Source of the DNA: Candidatus Krumholzibacteriia bacterium
GTDB lineage: Bacteria; Krumholzibacteriota; Krumholzibacteriia; LZORAL124-64-63
DNA: 6,285 nucleotides
Assembly (NCBI GenBank): GCA_030632925.1
Contig: DAOVTU010000198.1
Span: 1-6,285, forward strand
Direction: 5' to 3'
Shown here in pieces: positions 1 to 5,608 of the stretch. Below the pieces are notes generated by a model. That model searched no databases and was not told the DNA's origin. It saw only the letters and a program-made list of their open reading frames with translations. The number at the start of each line of letters is the position of its first letter. The first letter of the stretch is position 1. The position numbers and the translations under genes were made by a program.

Positions 1-389
1 TCAACAACCACAAACAGCGCCACCAAGATCAACAGACCACCAAAAACGATCCCCAACGTCCCCACGCTTCTCACTGCAATCGAGGCCGGTTTGGAGCCCA
101 CCTCGACCTCAACTTTCGAGATGTCTTGATAAAGGATTTCGGTCTCCTCAACACCATAGTTTCCGACGCGACCAAGAGCGAGAGATTCCTCACCGATACG
201 CAGCACTTCACCGACATAGACATCCCCGGAGCGCAAAGTCACTTTCGCATCCCGGCCCACGGCGACCTCGGGACGGTCTGAATCTTCAGGCGAAACAGGA
301 TCAATATATCCGGGCACAACAGCACTCCGATACCCGGAGCACCCACTCACATACACCAGCAGCAACAACAAAAAACCGAAGCGTCTCAC
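1..389 (-). CDS. Putative small lipoprotein with C-terminal membrane segment (partial, runs off window)
   Basis: The GTG start at 389-387 overlaps the TGA stop of the preceding lipoprotein gene (388-386), a GTGA translational-coupling overlap. From it an open frame of 129 codons runs to the window edge without a stop. The N-terminus is basic, then hydrophobic, and reaches a lipobox V-S-G-C with the acceptor cysteine at residue 17, so a lipidated exported protein is predicted. The middle (about residues 47-75) has the alternating pattern V-T-L-R-S-G-D-V-Y-V-G-E-V-L-R-I, which looks like a small beta-barrel of the kind seen in Sm-like or SH3-like folds. A second hydrophobic stretch (about residues 109-129) starts just before the edge and is probably a transmembrane helix. 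I do not recognise the family and assign no function. T-ending codons are commoner here than in the genes further right. Confidence 0.72.
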   Translation of the reverse strand, partial: MRRFGFLLLLLVYVSGCSGYRSAVVPGYIDPVSPEDSDRPEVAVGRDAKVTLRSGDVYVGEVLRIGEESLALGRVGNYGVEETEILYQDISKVEVEVGSKPASIAVRSVGTLGIVFGGLLILVALFVVV

Positions 390-844
390 TTCGCCACCAA
401 CTCCACCTCAACCCCAACCGAAGAATCCAATTCCCCCCGCGGCCCAATACCGGCCTTCAACAAATACATCCCCGGCTCCACGCTGCTCCCATCCCATTTC
501 CACTCGAACCTGTGCTCCGCAACCTCGCCCGCAGCAAACTCCACCACCGGCGCATTCATCGTGCACATCGGCGGTGCCGGCGCGACCAACTCGCCTGAAG
601 CATCCCACAACCCAAATCCGTACAAACAGCCAGACGTGAACCGCACCGAATGGGCCTCATCGCGGTCATTGGCCACAGTCAATACCGCCACCAAAGTTTC
701 GCCCACCGCCAACCGCGCAGACTCCACCTCAACCCCCAGGGTCAATCCACTCCGACCAACAACCTGCCGCTCATTCGCCACCTCATCACCACTCCCGGCG
801 CATCCCAAAAACAACATTCCGAGCACAAATACCAGATACCGCAA
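386..844 (-). CDS. BsuPI-like domain lipoprotein (152 aa)
   Basis: This is a short exported lipoprotein. Residues 1-15 form a signal peptide ending in L-F-L-G-C (cysteine 15; Phe at -3 is slightly atypical for a lipobox). The mature part (about 33-150) resembles the BsuPI intracellular proteinase inhibitor domain, a small beta-sandwich. It has a V-G-E-T-L element, a T-V-A-N-D strand, the family-like pattern F-T-S-G-C-L-Y-G-F-G-L-W-D followed by G, and a late P-G-M-Y-L-L strand. Cys73 and Cys94 could form a disulfide, which would suit a periplasmic location. The start is TTG at 844, preceded by a good Shine-Dalgarno. The gene follows the GroES-like gene by 12 nt and overlaps the next lipoprotein by 4 nt, so it is operonic. 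BsuPI-like domains in secreted bacterial proteins mostly have no known role, so inhibitor activity should not be assumed. Confidence 0.8.
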   Translation of the reverse strand: MRYLVFVLGMLFLGCAGSGDEVANERQVVGRSGLTLGVEVESARLAVGETLVAVLTVANDRDEAHSVRFTSGCLYGFGLWDASGELVAPAPPMCTMNAPVVEFAAGEVAEHRFEWKWDGSSVEPGMYLLKAGIGPRGELDSSVGVEVELVAK

Positions 845-852
845 AATCCCAA

Positions 853-857
853 CTCCC
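853..857 (-). promoter_or_regulatory. Shine-Dalgarno that decides the TTG start of the BsuPI-like gene
   Basis: On the minus strand GGGAG lies 8 nt before the TTG at 844-842 and overlaps the last base of the upstream TAG stop (859-857). No in-frame ATG or GTG at a comparable position would keep the whole signal peptide, so TTG is the preferred initiator. Confidence 0.6.
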
Positions 858-1261
858 TAATTCGTATTGCCGCCATCCCAGGCCTCGTGGTTCGCCTCAA
901 AGCCTTCACGCACCAGCACCAATACCGCACCATTGGGCACGATCAGGTAGCTTTTCCCCTCAAACGTGATCTCCACCGCCGCCTTATGCAGAAACAACGC
1001 GTAATCGCCCTCCTGGGCCTGCAAAGGCACAAACCGGGGCTCCGGATCCTCGCCCGCACCCCAACCCTCTTCCATAAAATCGGCCGGCGTGGCAATGGGC
1101 ATGCCCGGCCCCACTGAAACGACCCAACCGCCGCGAGCCTGGCGCGAAGCCTGCGCGCCCTGGGGCAAAATCAACCCGGCGTTGGTCCGCTCCTCGCCCT
1201 CTTCGGGCCGGATCAGCAGGCGGTCGCCCACCACGATCAGGTTCTTCTTCAATCGGCTCAT
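857..1261 (-). CDS. Divergent GroES-like (Cpn10 family) protein, 134 aa
   Basis: This protein has the chaperonin-10 fold signatures in order. The N-terminal strand is V-V-G-D-R-L-L-I-R-P (10-19). A mobile-loop-like section follows, E-E-R-T-N-A-G-L-I-L-P (23-33), then G-W-V-V-S-V-G-P-G (45-53), E-G-D-Y-A-L-F (84-90), and the C-terminal strands Y-L-I-V-P-N and V-L-V-L-V-R-E (105-119). Canonical GroES is about 97 aa. This protein is longer because of an acidic, Gly/Pro/Trp-containing insert (about 54-80) where the roof loop should be, plus a C-terminal tail. Such long GroES-like proteins occur outside groESL operons, and no groEL is adjacent here. The ATG start has GGGAG 5 nt upstream. It lies 14 nt after the reductase gene and 12 nt before a lipoprotein gene. 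It probably keeps the Cpn10 fold, but true GroEL partnership is uncertain. Confidence 0.85.
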   Translation of the reverse strand: MSRLKKNLIVVGDRLLIRPEEGEERTNAGLILPQGAQASRQARGGWVVSVGPGMPIATPADFMEEGWGAGEDPEPRFVPLQAQEGDYALFLHKAAVEITFEGKSYLIVPNGAVLVLVREGFEANHEAWDGGNTN

Positions 1262-1275
1262 GTTCTCTCCCGTGA

Positions 1276-2049
1276 TCAGCTCTGAAATTGTCCGCCATCA
1301 AGGCTGATGGTTTGTCCCGTCACCCCAGGTGTGCCCAGCAGGAACATCATACCCGAGATCACCTCATCCAGGTGAGGGAATCGGCCCAGGGGCAGGTCCG
1401 ACTTCGAGGTCTTGGTGTAGTCGCCCTCCGGAGCCATGACCGCACCGAGACTCAATTCGTTGACCTTGATGCGCGGCGCCAATGCCTGCGCCAGGTTCTG
1501 CGTCAATCCGTGCAGACCCACCTTGCTGATGGTGTACGCAAAATGGGCAGGATCCCCGTGCAGGGCCTGGGCATCATTGAGGTTGAGAATATCGCCGGAC
1601 CACTTGGCAGGCAACTGGGCGGCAAACCCCTGGGCCAACAAAAACGGCGCCCGCAAGTTGACAGCCTGCAGCTCATCCCACTGCTCAGAAGAAGTTTCCG
1701 CCACACCACACCGCACATAAGATGAGGCGTTGTTAATCAGAATATCCACCGGATTGCCACACAACTCGGCCGCCTGCGCCACCAACCCGGAAGCCACCTC
1801 GGCCTCCGCCAAATCCCCGGCCAGACGATCAGCCGTGCCACCGCCAGCCACAATCTCCCGCACCAACCCGCGCGCCTCATCACCCGAAGTATTGTAGTGC
1901 ACAATCACATGAGCCCCTTCAGCAGCCAACGCCAGCGCCAACTCACGCCCGATGCGCTTGGACCCACCGGTCACCAGCGCGGTGCGGCTGGACAGGAACC
2001 CGTCCTCATCCTCATCGCCCAAAGGCTCTTCAAAACGATCAACAACCAT
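1276..2049 (-). CDS. Short-chain dehydrogenase, pteridine reductase-like (FolM/PTR1 type), 257 aa
   Basis: This is a cytosolic NAD(P)H-dependent Rossmann-fold reductase of classical SDR length. Visible motifs are the nucleotide-binding T-G-G-S-K-R-I-G (27-34), an R-I-G version typical of pteridine reductases rather than T-G-x-x-x-G-x-G; D-L (79-80); N-N-A-S (106-109); and catalytic Y172-x-x-x-K176. The usual catalytic serine is replaced by Asp159, exactly 13 residues before the Tyr. The same Asp/Tyr arrangement is found in Leishmania PTR1 and in FolM-type dihydromonapterin reductases. H-Y-N-T-S after the second strand also resembles the PTR1/FolM NADPH site. Reduction of a dihydro- or oxidised pterin to the tetrahydro form is therefore the best guess; substrate specificity cannot be read. 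I place the start at ATG 2049 because GGGGA lies 6 nt upstream; GTG at 2052 is possible but too close. No other folate or pterin gene is nearby. Confidence 0.87.
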   Translation of the reverse strand: MVVDRFEEPLGDEDEDGFLSSRTALVTGGSKRIGRELALALAAEGAHVIVHYNTSGDEARGLVREIVAGGGTADRLAGDLAEAEVASGLVAQAAELCGNPVDILINNASSYVRCGVAETSSEQWDELQAVNLRAPFLLAQGFAAQLPAKWSGDILNLNDAQALHGDPAHFAYTISKVGLHGLTQNLAQALAPRIKVNELSLGAVMAPEGDYTKTSKSDLPLGRFPHLDEVISGMMFLLGTPGVTGQTISLDGGQFQS

Positions 2050-2065
2050 CACATTTCCCCAGCGC

Positions 2066-2461
2066 CTAAGAGCGCAAATTCACAACAATGGCCCCCGCCC
2101 CGCCCCACTTGGGCGGTGCCTCGGACCACGAAGCCACCAACGCCGGATGCGCATCACACCAATTGCGCACCTCCGGACTCAAAACCGAAACTCCACCCAG
2201 CGAACCGGTCCCCTTGCCATGCACGACCAGCACCCGCAGCTGGTTTTTGGCCGCATGGGCCCGCAACTGGAAATCCAGCCGGGCCAGGGCCTCAACCACA
2301 GTCAATTTTCGCAAAAGGATTTCCGGCGGCGCATCGGCCGCCCGGGCAGGACGCCGGTCTTCAGGCCATTCCTCTTCGGCCTCATAGCGGATGGAACGGC
2401 GCTTGCCTCGTCGAGGCTGGCTGCCGTCCGGTCCGGGCTGGCGTTTCTTCTTCTTCCCCAT
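2066..2461 (-). CDS. Smr-domain protein lacking the LDLH motif (131 aa)
   Basis: A very basic N-terminus (M-G-K-K-K-K-R then Arg/Lys-rich to about 25) leads through an acidic linker into a C-terminal Smr (small MutS-related) domain, about residues 48-130. The conserved H-G-K-G-T-G-S-L (81-88) and the final G-G-A-G-A-I-V-V (120-127) are intact. At the start of the domain, where Smr proteins normally carry L-D-L-H-G, this protein reads I-L-L-R-K (48-52) before L-T-V-V-E-A-L. The Asp and His linked to nuclease function in Smr domains are thus absent. The basic tail suggests nucleic-acid binding. I chose ATG 2461, which is 4 nt after the upstream TGA; GTG at 2479 would overlap the upstream Smr gene by 14 nt and add six residues. 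Neither start has ideally spaced Shine-Dalgarno. It sits directly after another Smr gene and 16 nt before the reductase. Confidence 0.82.
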   Translation of the reverse strand: MGKKKKRQPGPDGSQPRRGKRRSIRYEAEEEWPEDRRPARAADAPPEILLRKLTVVEALARLDFQLRAHAAKNQLRVLVVHGKGTGSLGGVSVLSPEVRNWCDAHPALVASWSEAPPKWGGAGAIVVNLRS

Positions 2462-2465
2462 AGCC

Positions 2466-2750
2466 TCAATTTTCCTCACTCAACGGCTTGAGCCGCACCA
2501 CGGTGGCGCCCCAACCGGAGCCGTCGTTCGGATGGGCAAAAGACTCGACCTGCGGGTGTTCCTTCAGGATCCCTTCCACAATAGTACGCAATACCCCAAC
2601 GCCCTTGCCATGAATAATGCGCACGTCGAGGATTCCAGCCGCCAGGCACTCCTCCAAATAGTCCGGCACCAGGTCCTTCACCACCTTGGGCGGGAACATG
2701 TGCAGGTCCAGGATGCCGTCGATGTTCATGGGGATGGGTTGGTCAGGCAT
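2466..2750 (-). CDS. Stand-alone Smr-domain protein (94 aa)
   Basis: This is essentially a naked Smr domain like the C-terminal domain of MutS2, with no ATPase part. Seen in order: L-D-L-H (14-17), the amphipathic helix V-V-K-D-L-V-P-D-Y-L-E-E-C-L, the strand D-V-R-I-I-H-G-K-G-V-G-V-L-R (42-55), and the closing G-W-G-A-T-V-V-R-L (79-87). All hallmark residues of a nuclease-competent Smr domain are present. In other Smr proteins the domain nicks or cleaves DNA or structured RNA, or acts on stalled-ribosome mRNA; which applies here cannot be told. The ATG has AAGGTG 5 nt upstream. It follows the antitoxin gene by 29 nt and ends 4 nt before the next Smr gene, which lacks LDLH, so the two may act as an unequal pair. 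Confidence 0.88.
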   Translation of the reverse strand: MPDQPIPMNIDGILDLHMFPPKVVKDLVPDYLEECLAAGILDVRIIHGKGVGVLRTIVEGILKEHPQVESFAHPNDGSGWGATVVRLKPLSEEN

Positions 2751-2779
2751 GGGAGCACCTTCACGAAAAATGCGTTGAA

Positions 2780-3046
2780 CTAGGCCGCCGTCTCACGGTC
2801 GACGTCCCAGCCGGGAAACACCAACACCGCCGGATGGCACTTGAGCGCCCGGGCCAGGACCTTGGCCCGTTCAACACCCAGGTTCACCCGGCTGTTTTCG
2901 ATGGCGGAAATTGTGGATTGGGGGATACCAGTCAATTCGGCCAACTGGTTCTGACTCAGCTCCTGCAGCTCGCGCATGACGCGTAGGGACCCACCAACTG
3001 ACAGTTCGACATTCTTTTGCGCTTTGCGATACCCAGGGCGTGCCAT
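2780..3046 (-). CDS. Xre-family HTH antitoxin (88 aa)
   Basis: This is the antitoxin and probable autorepressor of a type II toxin-antitoxin pair. A helix-turn-helix of the Xre/Cro-CI type spans about residues 21-72. It contains L-S-Q-N-Q-L-A-E-L-T-G-I-P-Q-S-T-I-S-A-I-E-N (30-51) with the signature Q-x-x-L-A, the S-x-I-S-x-I-E recognition helix and a following bundle helix. A short tail (V-F-P-G-W-D-V-D, 76-83) may contact the toxin. The ATG starts 3 nt after the toxin TGA, which is the toxin-first order of HigBA-like modules. The protein would neutralise the toxin and bind the repeats at the promoter upstream of the toxin gene. Assignment to the Xre family is firm; the name HigA would only indicate gene order and type. 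Confidence 0.88.
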   Translation of the reverse strand: MARPGYRKAQKNVELSVGGSLRVMRELQELSQNQLAELTGIPQSTISAIENSRVNLGVERAKVLARALKCHPAVLVFPGWDVDRETAA

Positions 3047-3049
3047 CGT

Positions 3050-3331
3050 TCACTTCTTTCGATAATCGTGGGGCGTCAGGTCCACCACATACACCACGAC
3101 TTCCTGGCGCTCGACCTGGTAGATCACCCGGTACTGCAGCCCAAGCCGTGACGAGCGATGACCAGCCCACTCGCCCCGCAACGCTTCATCATGGAACCCC
3201 GTGATCGTGCGCAACCCGGCCGGACCGGAAATCCGCACGATATCCTTCCACTTCTCATAGCGCTGCAGGACCATTTCCGGAAGTCTCGGTATGGCCTTGG
3301 TCAGGCGGCGGTGTTCGTAGACTTCCCACAT
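3050..3331 (-). CDS. RelE/HigB-like type II toxin (93 aa)
   Basis: This is a small basic protein of the RelE/ParE superfamily, most likely a ribosome-dependent mRNA interferase. Features are an N-terminal helical hairpin (about 8-30, with L-P-E-M-V-L-Q-R-Y-E-K-W), then G-F-H-D-E-A-L-R-G-E-W (45-55), the conserved strand H-R-S-S-R-L-G-L-Q-Y-R-V-I-Y (58-71), and the C-terminal V-V-D-L-T-P-H-D-Y-R (82-91). The F-H-D-E-x-L-x-G-x-W and T-P-H-D-Y patterns are typical of RelE/StbE-type toxins paired with Xre antitoxins. The ATG at 3331 has no Shine-Dalgarno, and the predicted promoter would start the transcript essentially at the ATG. The gene begins 7 nt after the stop of the M50 protease gene. ParE-like gyrase inhibition cannot be excluded. 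Confidence 0.87.
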   Translation of the reverse strand: MWEVYEHRRLTKAIPRLPEMVLQRYEKWKDIVRISGPAGLRTITGFHDEALRGEWAGHRSSRLGLQYRVIYQVERQEVVVYVVDLTPHDYRKK

Positions 3332-3348
3332 ACTATAATTATACTATA
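3330..3348 (-). promoter_or_regulatory. Direct-repeat operator candidate for the antitoxin
   Basis: The 8-mer TATAGTAT occurs twice on the minus strand (3348-3341 and 3337-3330) with an 11-bp period, about one helical turn. The copies overlap the -10 box and the toxin start codon. Placement over the core promoter and repetition on the same DNA face are what is expected of an operator bound cooperatively by the Xre antitoxin. No binding evidence is available from sequence, and AT-rich repeats can arise by chance. Confidence 0.45.
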
Positions 3349-3366
3349 TCTTTTTTAGTATTGCAA
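3338..3366 (-). promoter_or_regulatory. Predicted sigma-70 promoter of the toxin-antitoxin module
   Basis: On the minus strand a perfect -10 TATAAT (3343-3338) lies exactly 17 bp after a -35-like TTGCAA (3366-3361, 4 of 6 consensus matches). The expected start of transcription is around 3331, at the A of the toxin ATG, so the message would be leaderless or nearly so. This fits the lack of a Shine-Dalgarno. The promoter sits inside the last codons of the M50 protease gene, in an AT-rich island within GC-rich DNA. Confidence 0.62.
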
Positions 3367-4421
3367 CCCACAACCAAGCGCCACACCCGCCGCAAAATAT
3401 TCCACCAAACCACTCCCAACAAAACCCCGGCCACCATGACCACCGGCAACAGCACCGCCAGACGCACCTCTTCAACCCCAAAGTGTGCCATCACAGCCTC
3501 CAGTCGGTGCAAATACCGCAGCGGCAAAACAATCCCCACCCCAAGCAGGAACACCGCATTGGCCAACCGGTACCCCCGCAAAAACAGCCCCAACCCGAAA
3601 CCCGGGGCTGGATCAGGATCGTTTTCCAACTCCGTCAAGCCCAGCAGGTCACAGACAATCCAGTACCCATCAGCCCGAATAAACGGAAACAAACTCCAAC
3701 ATATCGCCAACAAGGCCAACCAGGCCGCTATCCCCGGCGCCGCCCCCAGCCCGGACATCAAGGCCAACACCCCACCGAACCCAAACTGAAACACCACCCC
3801 CGCCACATCCACCCGCAACCTTCCCGCCCGCGGCAAAACACCCACGGCGGTCACGTCGGCAAACAACACCGGGATCACGAACAGCAAGCCCGCCCCGATC
3901 CCCCCGGGCGGATACCCATGCCGCGCCAACGCCGCCGCGTGGCCCAACTCGTGCCACAAGGCGGTCAGAAAAAACAATCCCAACGCCGCCCCCACCACGC
4001 CAGGCCCAAGCCGGATGGGATTGGCCGCCGCTGTCATTCCCAGATGTATAAACCCGGCCAATCCCACCAATGTCAGACCTATCAACCCGCGTCCACTGGT
4101 CAAAAATGCCAAACGAAACGCCAAGAACCGCACCACACGAGCCGGAATCAGAGGCAATCGCAGCCAGATCGGCGGCGGCAAACCCCGACCTGAGTCGTCC
4201 CCCTCAAGGGCCTCGCCCACCGAAGCCATAAACGCCTGCCACTGCTCCGGATCAATTCCCGGCGGTGGCGCCTGTCCCGCCAGATCACTGGATGTCAAAC
4301 AACACCCTTGCCACCGAATCAGAGGCCGCGCCGCGACCTCCGGCACCGCAAAAACCACTCCGCCGGCCCGCACCAGCCAGGGACCGGTGGGATGAGCGAC
4401 CACTTCCAGCCCGGATTTCAT
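3339..4421 (-). CDS. M50-family membrane zinc metalloprotease with N-terminal PqqD-like region (360 aa)
   Basis: This is an intramembrane or membrane-embedded metalloprotease of the site-2-protease (M50) clan. The zinc motif H-E-L-G-H (157-161) lies in a hydrophobic helix. The third ligand is probably Asp251 in F-I-R-A-D-G-Y-W (246-253), matching the x-D-G-Y element of M50 proteases found in peptide-natural-product loci. Several further hydrophobic segments (about 112-133, 140-156, 176-197, 207-225, 229-246, 285-300, 321-340) give a polytopic protein. Residues 14-72 (W-L-V-R-A-G-G-V-V-F-A-V then L-I-R-W-Q-G and a helical tail) resemble a degenerate PqqD/RRE-like peptide-binding domain. The linker P-I-W-L-R-L-P-L-I-P is like those joining such domains to M50 cores. 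The ATG overlaps the acyltransferase stop (ATGA). Its likely job is to cleave the peptide encoded upstream. The last codons double as the toxin promoter. Confidence 0.83.
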   Translation of the reverse strand: MKSGLEVVAHPTGPWLVRAGGVVFAVPEVAARPLIRWQGCCLTSSDLAGQAPPPGIDPEQWQAFMASVGEALEGDDSGRGLPPPIWLRLPLIPARVVRFLAFRLAFLTSGRGLIGLTLVGLAGFIHLGMTAAANPIRLGPGVVGAALGLFFLTALWHELGHAAALARHGYPPGGIGAGLLFVIPVLFADVTAVGVLPRAGRLRVDVAGVVFQFGFGGVLALMSGLGAAPGIAAWLALLAICWSLFPFIRADGYWIVCDLLGLTELENDPDPAPGFGLGLFLRGYRLANAVFLLGVGIVLPLRYLHRLEAVMAHFGVEEVRLAVLLPVVMVAGVLLGVVWWNILRRVWRLVVGCNTKKDIV

Positions 4422-5608
4422 CGCTCACCCCCCAGTCGGGCCATGCCCAGCAGACACAGGCGCAGCCCGTGAAAGCGCACCCAGACATGACCATGCCGCT
4501 CCACCATTTCCGACAACGTTGGCTCGCCGGACTGCAGCGGGATCAAGTCGTCGGACTCCAGACCCGCCGCCGGATAAAACCGGTCCTCCGACAAATCAGC
4601 CAACACATCGCCCGGCCACACTTCGACTTCCTTCTCCAGAATCAGCCGCACCGTATCGGGTGAGCGCTCCAGGCAGGCATCAAAGGCCCGCCGAAAATCC
4701 TGCCGCAACCCCATCGGCACCCGCGGCTCATCCAGGCCGGTGGTGGCAAAACAAGCGCTCGAATCCTTCAGCATGGACCAATGGTGCCACTGTTCCGGAA
4801 AGCGCAGCACCTGGCTGAACAGCCAGTCGAACAGCAGGCGCGCCAACACGGTCGAATCATCACTGCGCTGCGGATGCAGGGTTGGCTCACGCTCCCAAAC
4901 CACACCTTTGCCTTCCCACCTCAGGCTGACCGGATGCACCGGCGCCTCCAGGCGGCAGGCGAGCCGGGCCAGCCCTGTCCTGACCCGGATCTCCCGCCCG
5001 GGGAGTTGATAGCGCAGCCCCAGCTCACGGGTACGCGCCAACCCCCTTTCGCCGTTGTTGCCATCGAGATAGACCAGCACCGGGCGCCCGTCGCGCAACG
5101 CGGTCACGGCCTGTTTCACAAAACCGGGCTTGCCCACGGGTAAAAATGTCAGCCGCCCCTTGTGGGCCAGACGCGTGCTCATGCCCGCCGTCACCGCCGA
5201 AAACTCGGCCTCGGCCGCCGCACTGATAAGCAGCACTGGATCAAGGCCGGCGTGCAACCACGGCTCAGCCAGCAACTGGTACGGCCCTTGATGAAGCGAT
5301 ACCGTGATCCCGCTGTGCAGCTCCGGATGGGCTTCAAAAAAGCTGCGGCCCGGGGACAGGATAACCTGGTCCCCGGCCCACAATCCGGCGAGAGCCTCCC
5401 GCTCTCTCGCCAGCCCCTGTTCCCGTTGGCGCAGGATCCGGTGCAGATCCCCCTTTTCGGCCTGGGGAAACAAAGCGCGCATGTTCCACAGATCCCACAC
5501 CAGGTCGGCCCGATGCAGATCCGGATTGGTCGTGGGCCGCCCTTCGGGTTCGGAACTCCGCGAAGTTCCGGACCGCGAGTGGCGGCCATAAATGTTCAGT
5601 CGCGTCAC
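4418..5608 (-). CDS. LpxL/HtrB-like (LPLAT) acyltransferase with C-terminal extension (396 aa)
   Basis: Residues about 95-280 carry the lysophospholipid-acyltransferase pattern. The block-1 equivalent is V-S-L-H-Q-G-P-Y-Q (103-111), giving H-x4-Q (H106, Q111) where the superfamily has H-x4-D/E. Next come P-V-L-V-Y-L-D-G-N-N-G (176-186), P-G-R-E-I-R-V-R-T-G-L-A-R-L-A (204-217) and A-P-V-H-P-V (222-227). F-P-E-Q-W-H-H-W (270-277) recalls the P-E-Q-W-x-W of LpxL. No N-terminal transmembrane anchor is visible. About 100 extra C-terminal residues follow; 318-396 (strands, then L-I-P-L-Q-S-G-E-P-T-L-S-E-M-V and an L-x-x-L-G helix) look PqqD-like. GTG 5608 overlaps the peptide stop as GTGA. An upstream frame extension to 5722 lies inside the peptide gene and is rejected; ATG at residue 43 is an alternative start. 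The role inferred from context is peptide acylation; lipid acylation is equally possible biochemically. Confidence 0.76.
   Translation of the reverse strand: MTRLNIYGRHSRSGTSRSSEPEGRPTTNPDLHRADLVWDLWNMRALFPQAEKGDLHRILRQREQGLAREREALAGLWAGDQVILSPGRSFFEAHPELHSGITVSLHQGPYQLLAEPWLHAGLDPVLLISAAAEAEFSAVTAGMSTRLAHKGRLTFLPVGKPGFVKQAVTALRDGRPVLVYLDGNNGERGLARTRELGLRYQLPGREIRVRTGLARLACRLEAPVHPVSLRWEGKGVVWEREPTLHPQRSDDSTVLARLLFDWLFSQVLRFPEQWHHWSMLKDSSACFATTGLDEPRVPMGLRQDFRRAFDACLERSPDTVRLILEKEVEVWPGDVLADLSEDRFYPAAGLESDDLIPLQSGEPTLSEMVERHGHVWVRFHGLRLCLLGMARLGGER
5547..5574 (-). repeat. Perfect-core inverted repeat (RNA hairpin) near the start of the acyltransferase gene
   Basis: CGGAACT (5551-5557) and AGTTCCG (5564-5570) are exact inverted copies around a 6-nt loop. 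The stem extends by three more pairs past one mismatch, to 5547 and 5574, giving an 11-position stem with 10 pairs. It encodes only a Ser/Arg/Glu/Gly/Pro-rich, probably disordered stretch (about residues 12-20). No U-run follows, so it is not a classical terminator. In the message it would fold 30-60 nt after the peptide stop codon. Confidence 0.6.

Noticed and set aside
561..1117. Plus-strand open frames opposite the BsuPI-like and GroES-like genes
   Set aside because: No recognisable domain and no Shine-Dalgarno of note. They are antisense shadows of well-supported minus-strand genes.
2751..2779. Possible terminator between antitoxin and Smr gene
   Set aside because: Only a 4-bp TTCA/TGAA pairing around a T-run was seen, too weak for an intrinsic terminator.
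3483..4193. Long plus-strand open frame (236 codons) rich in Gln, Pro, Arg and His
   Set aside because: It lies wholly antisense to the M50 protease gene, whose motifs and coupling are clear. Its composition is the reverse-strand image of GC-rich hydrophobic codons.
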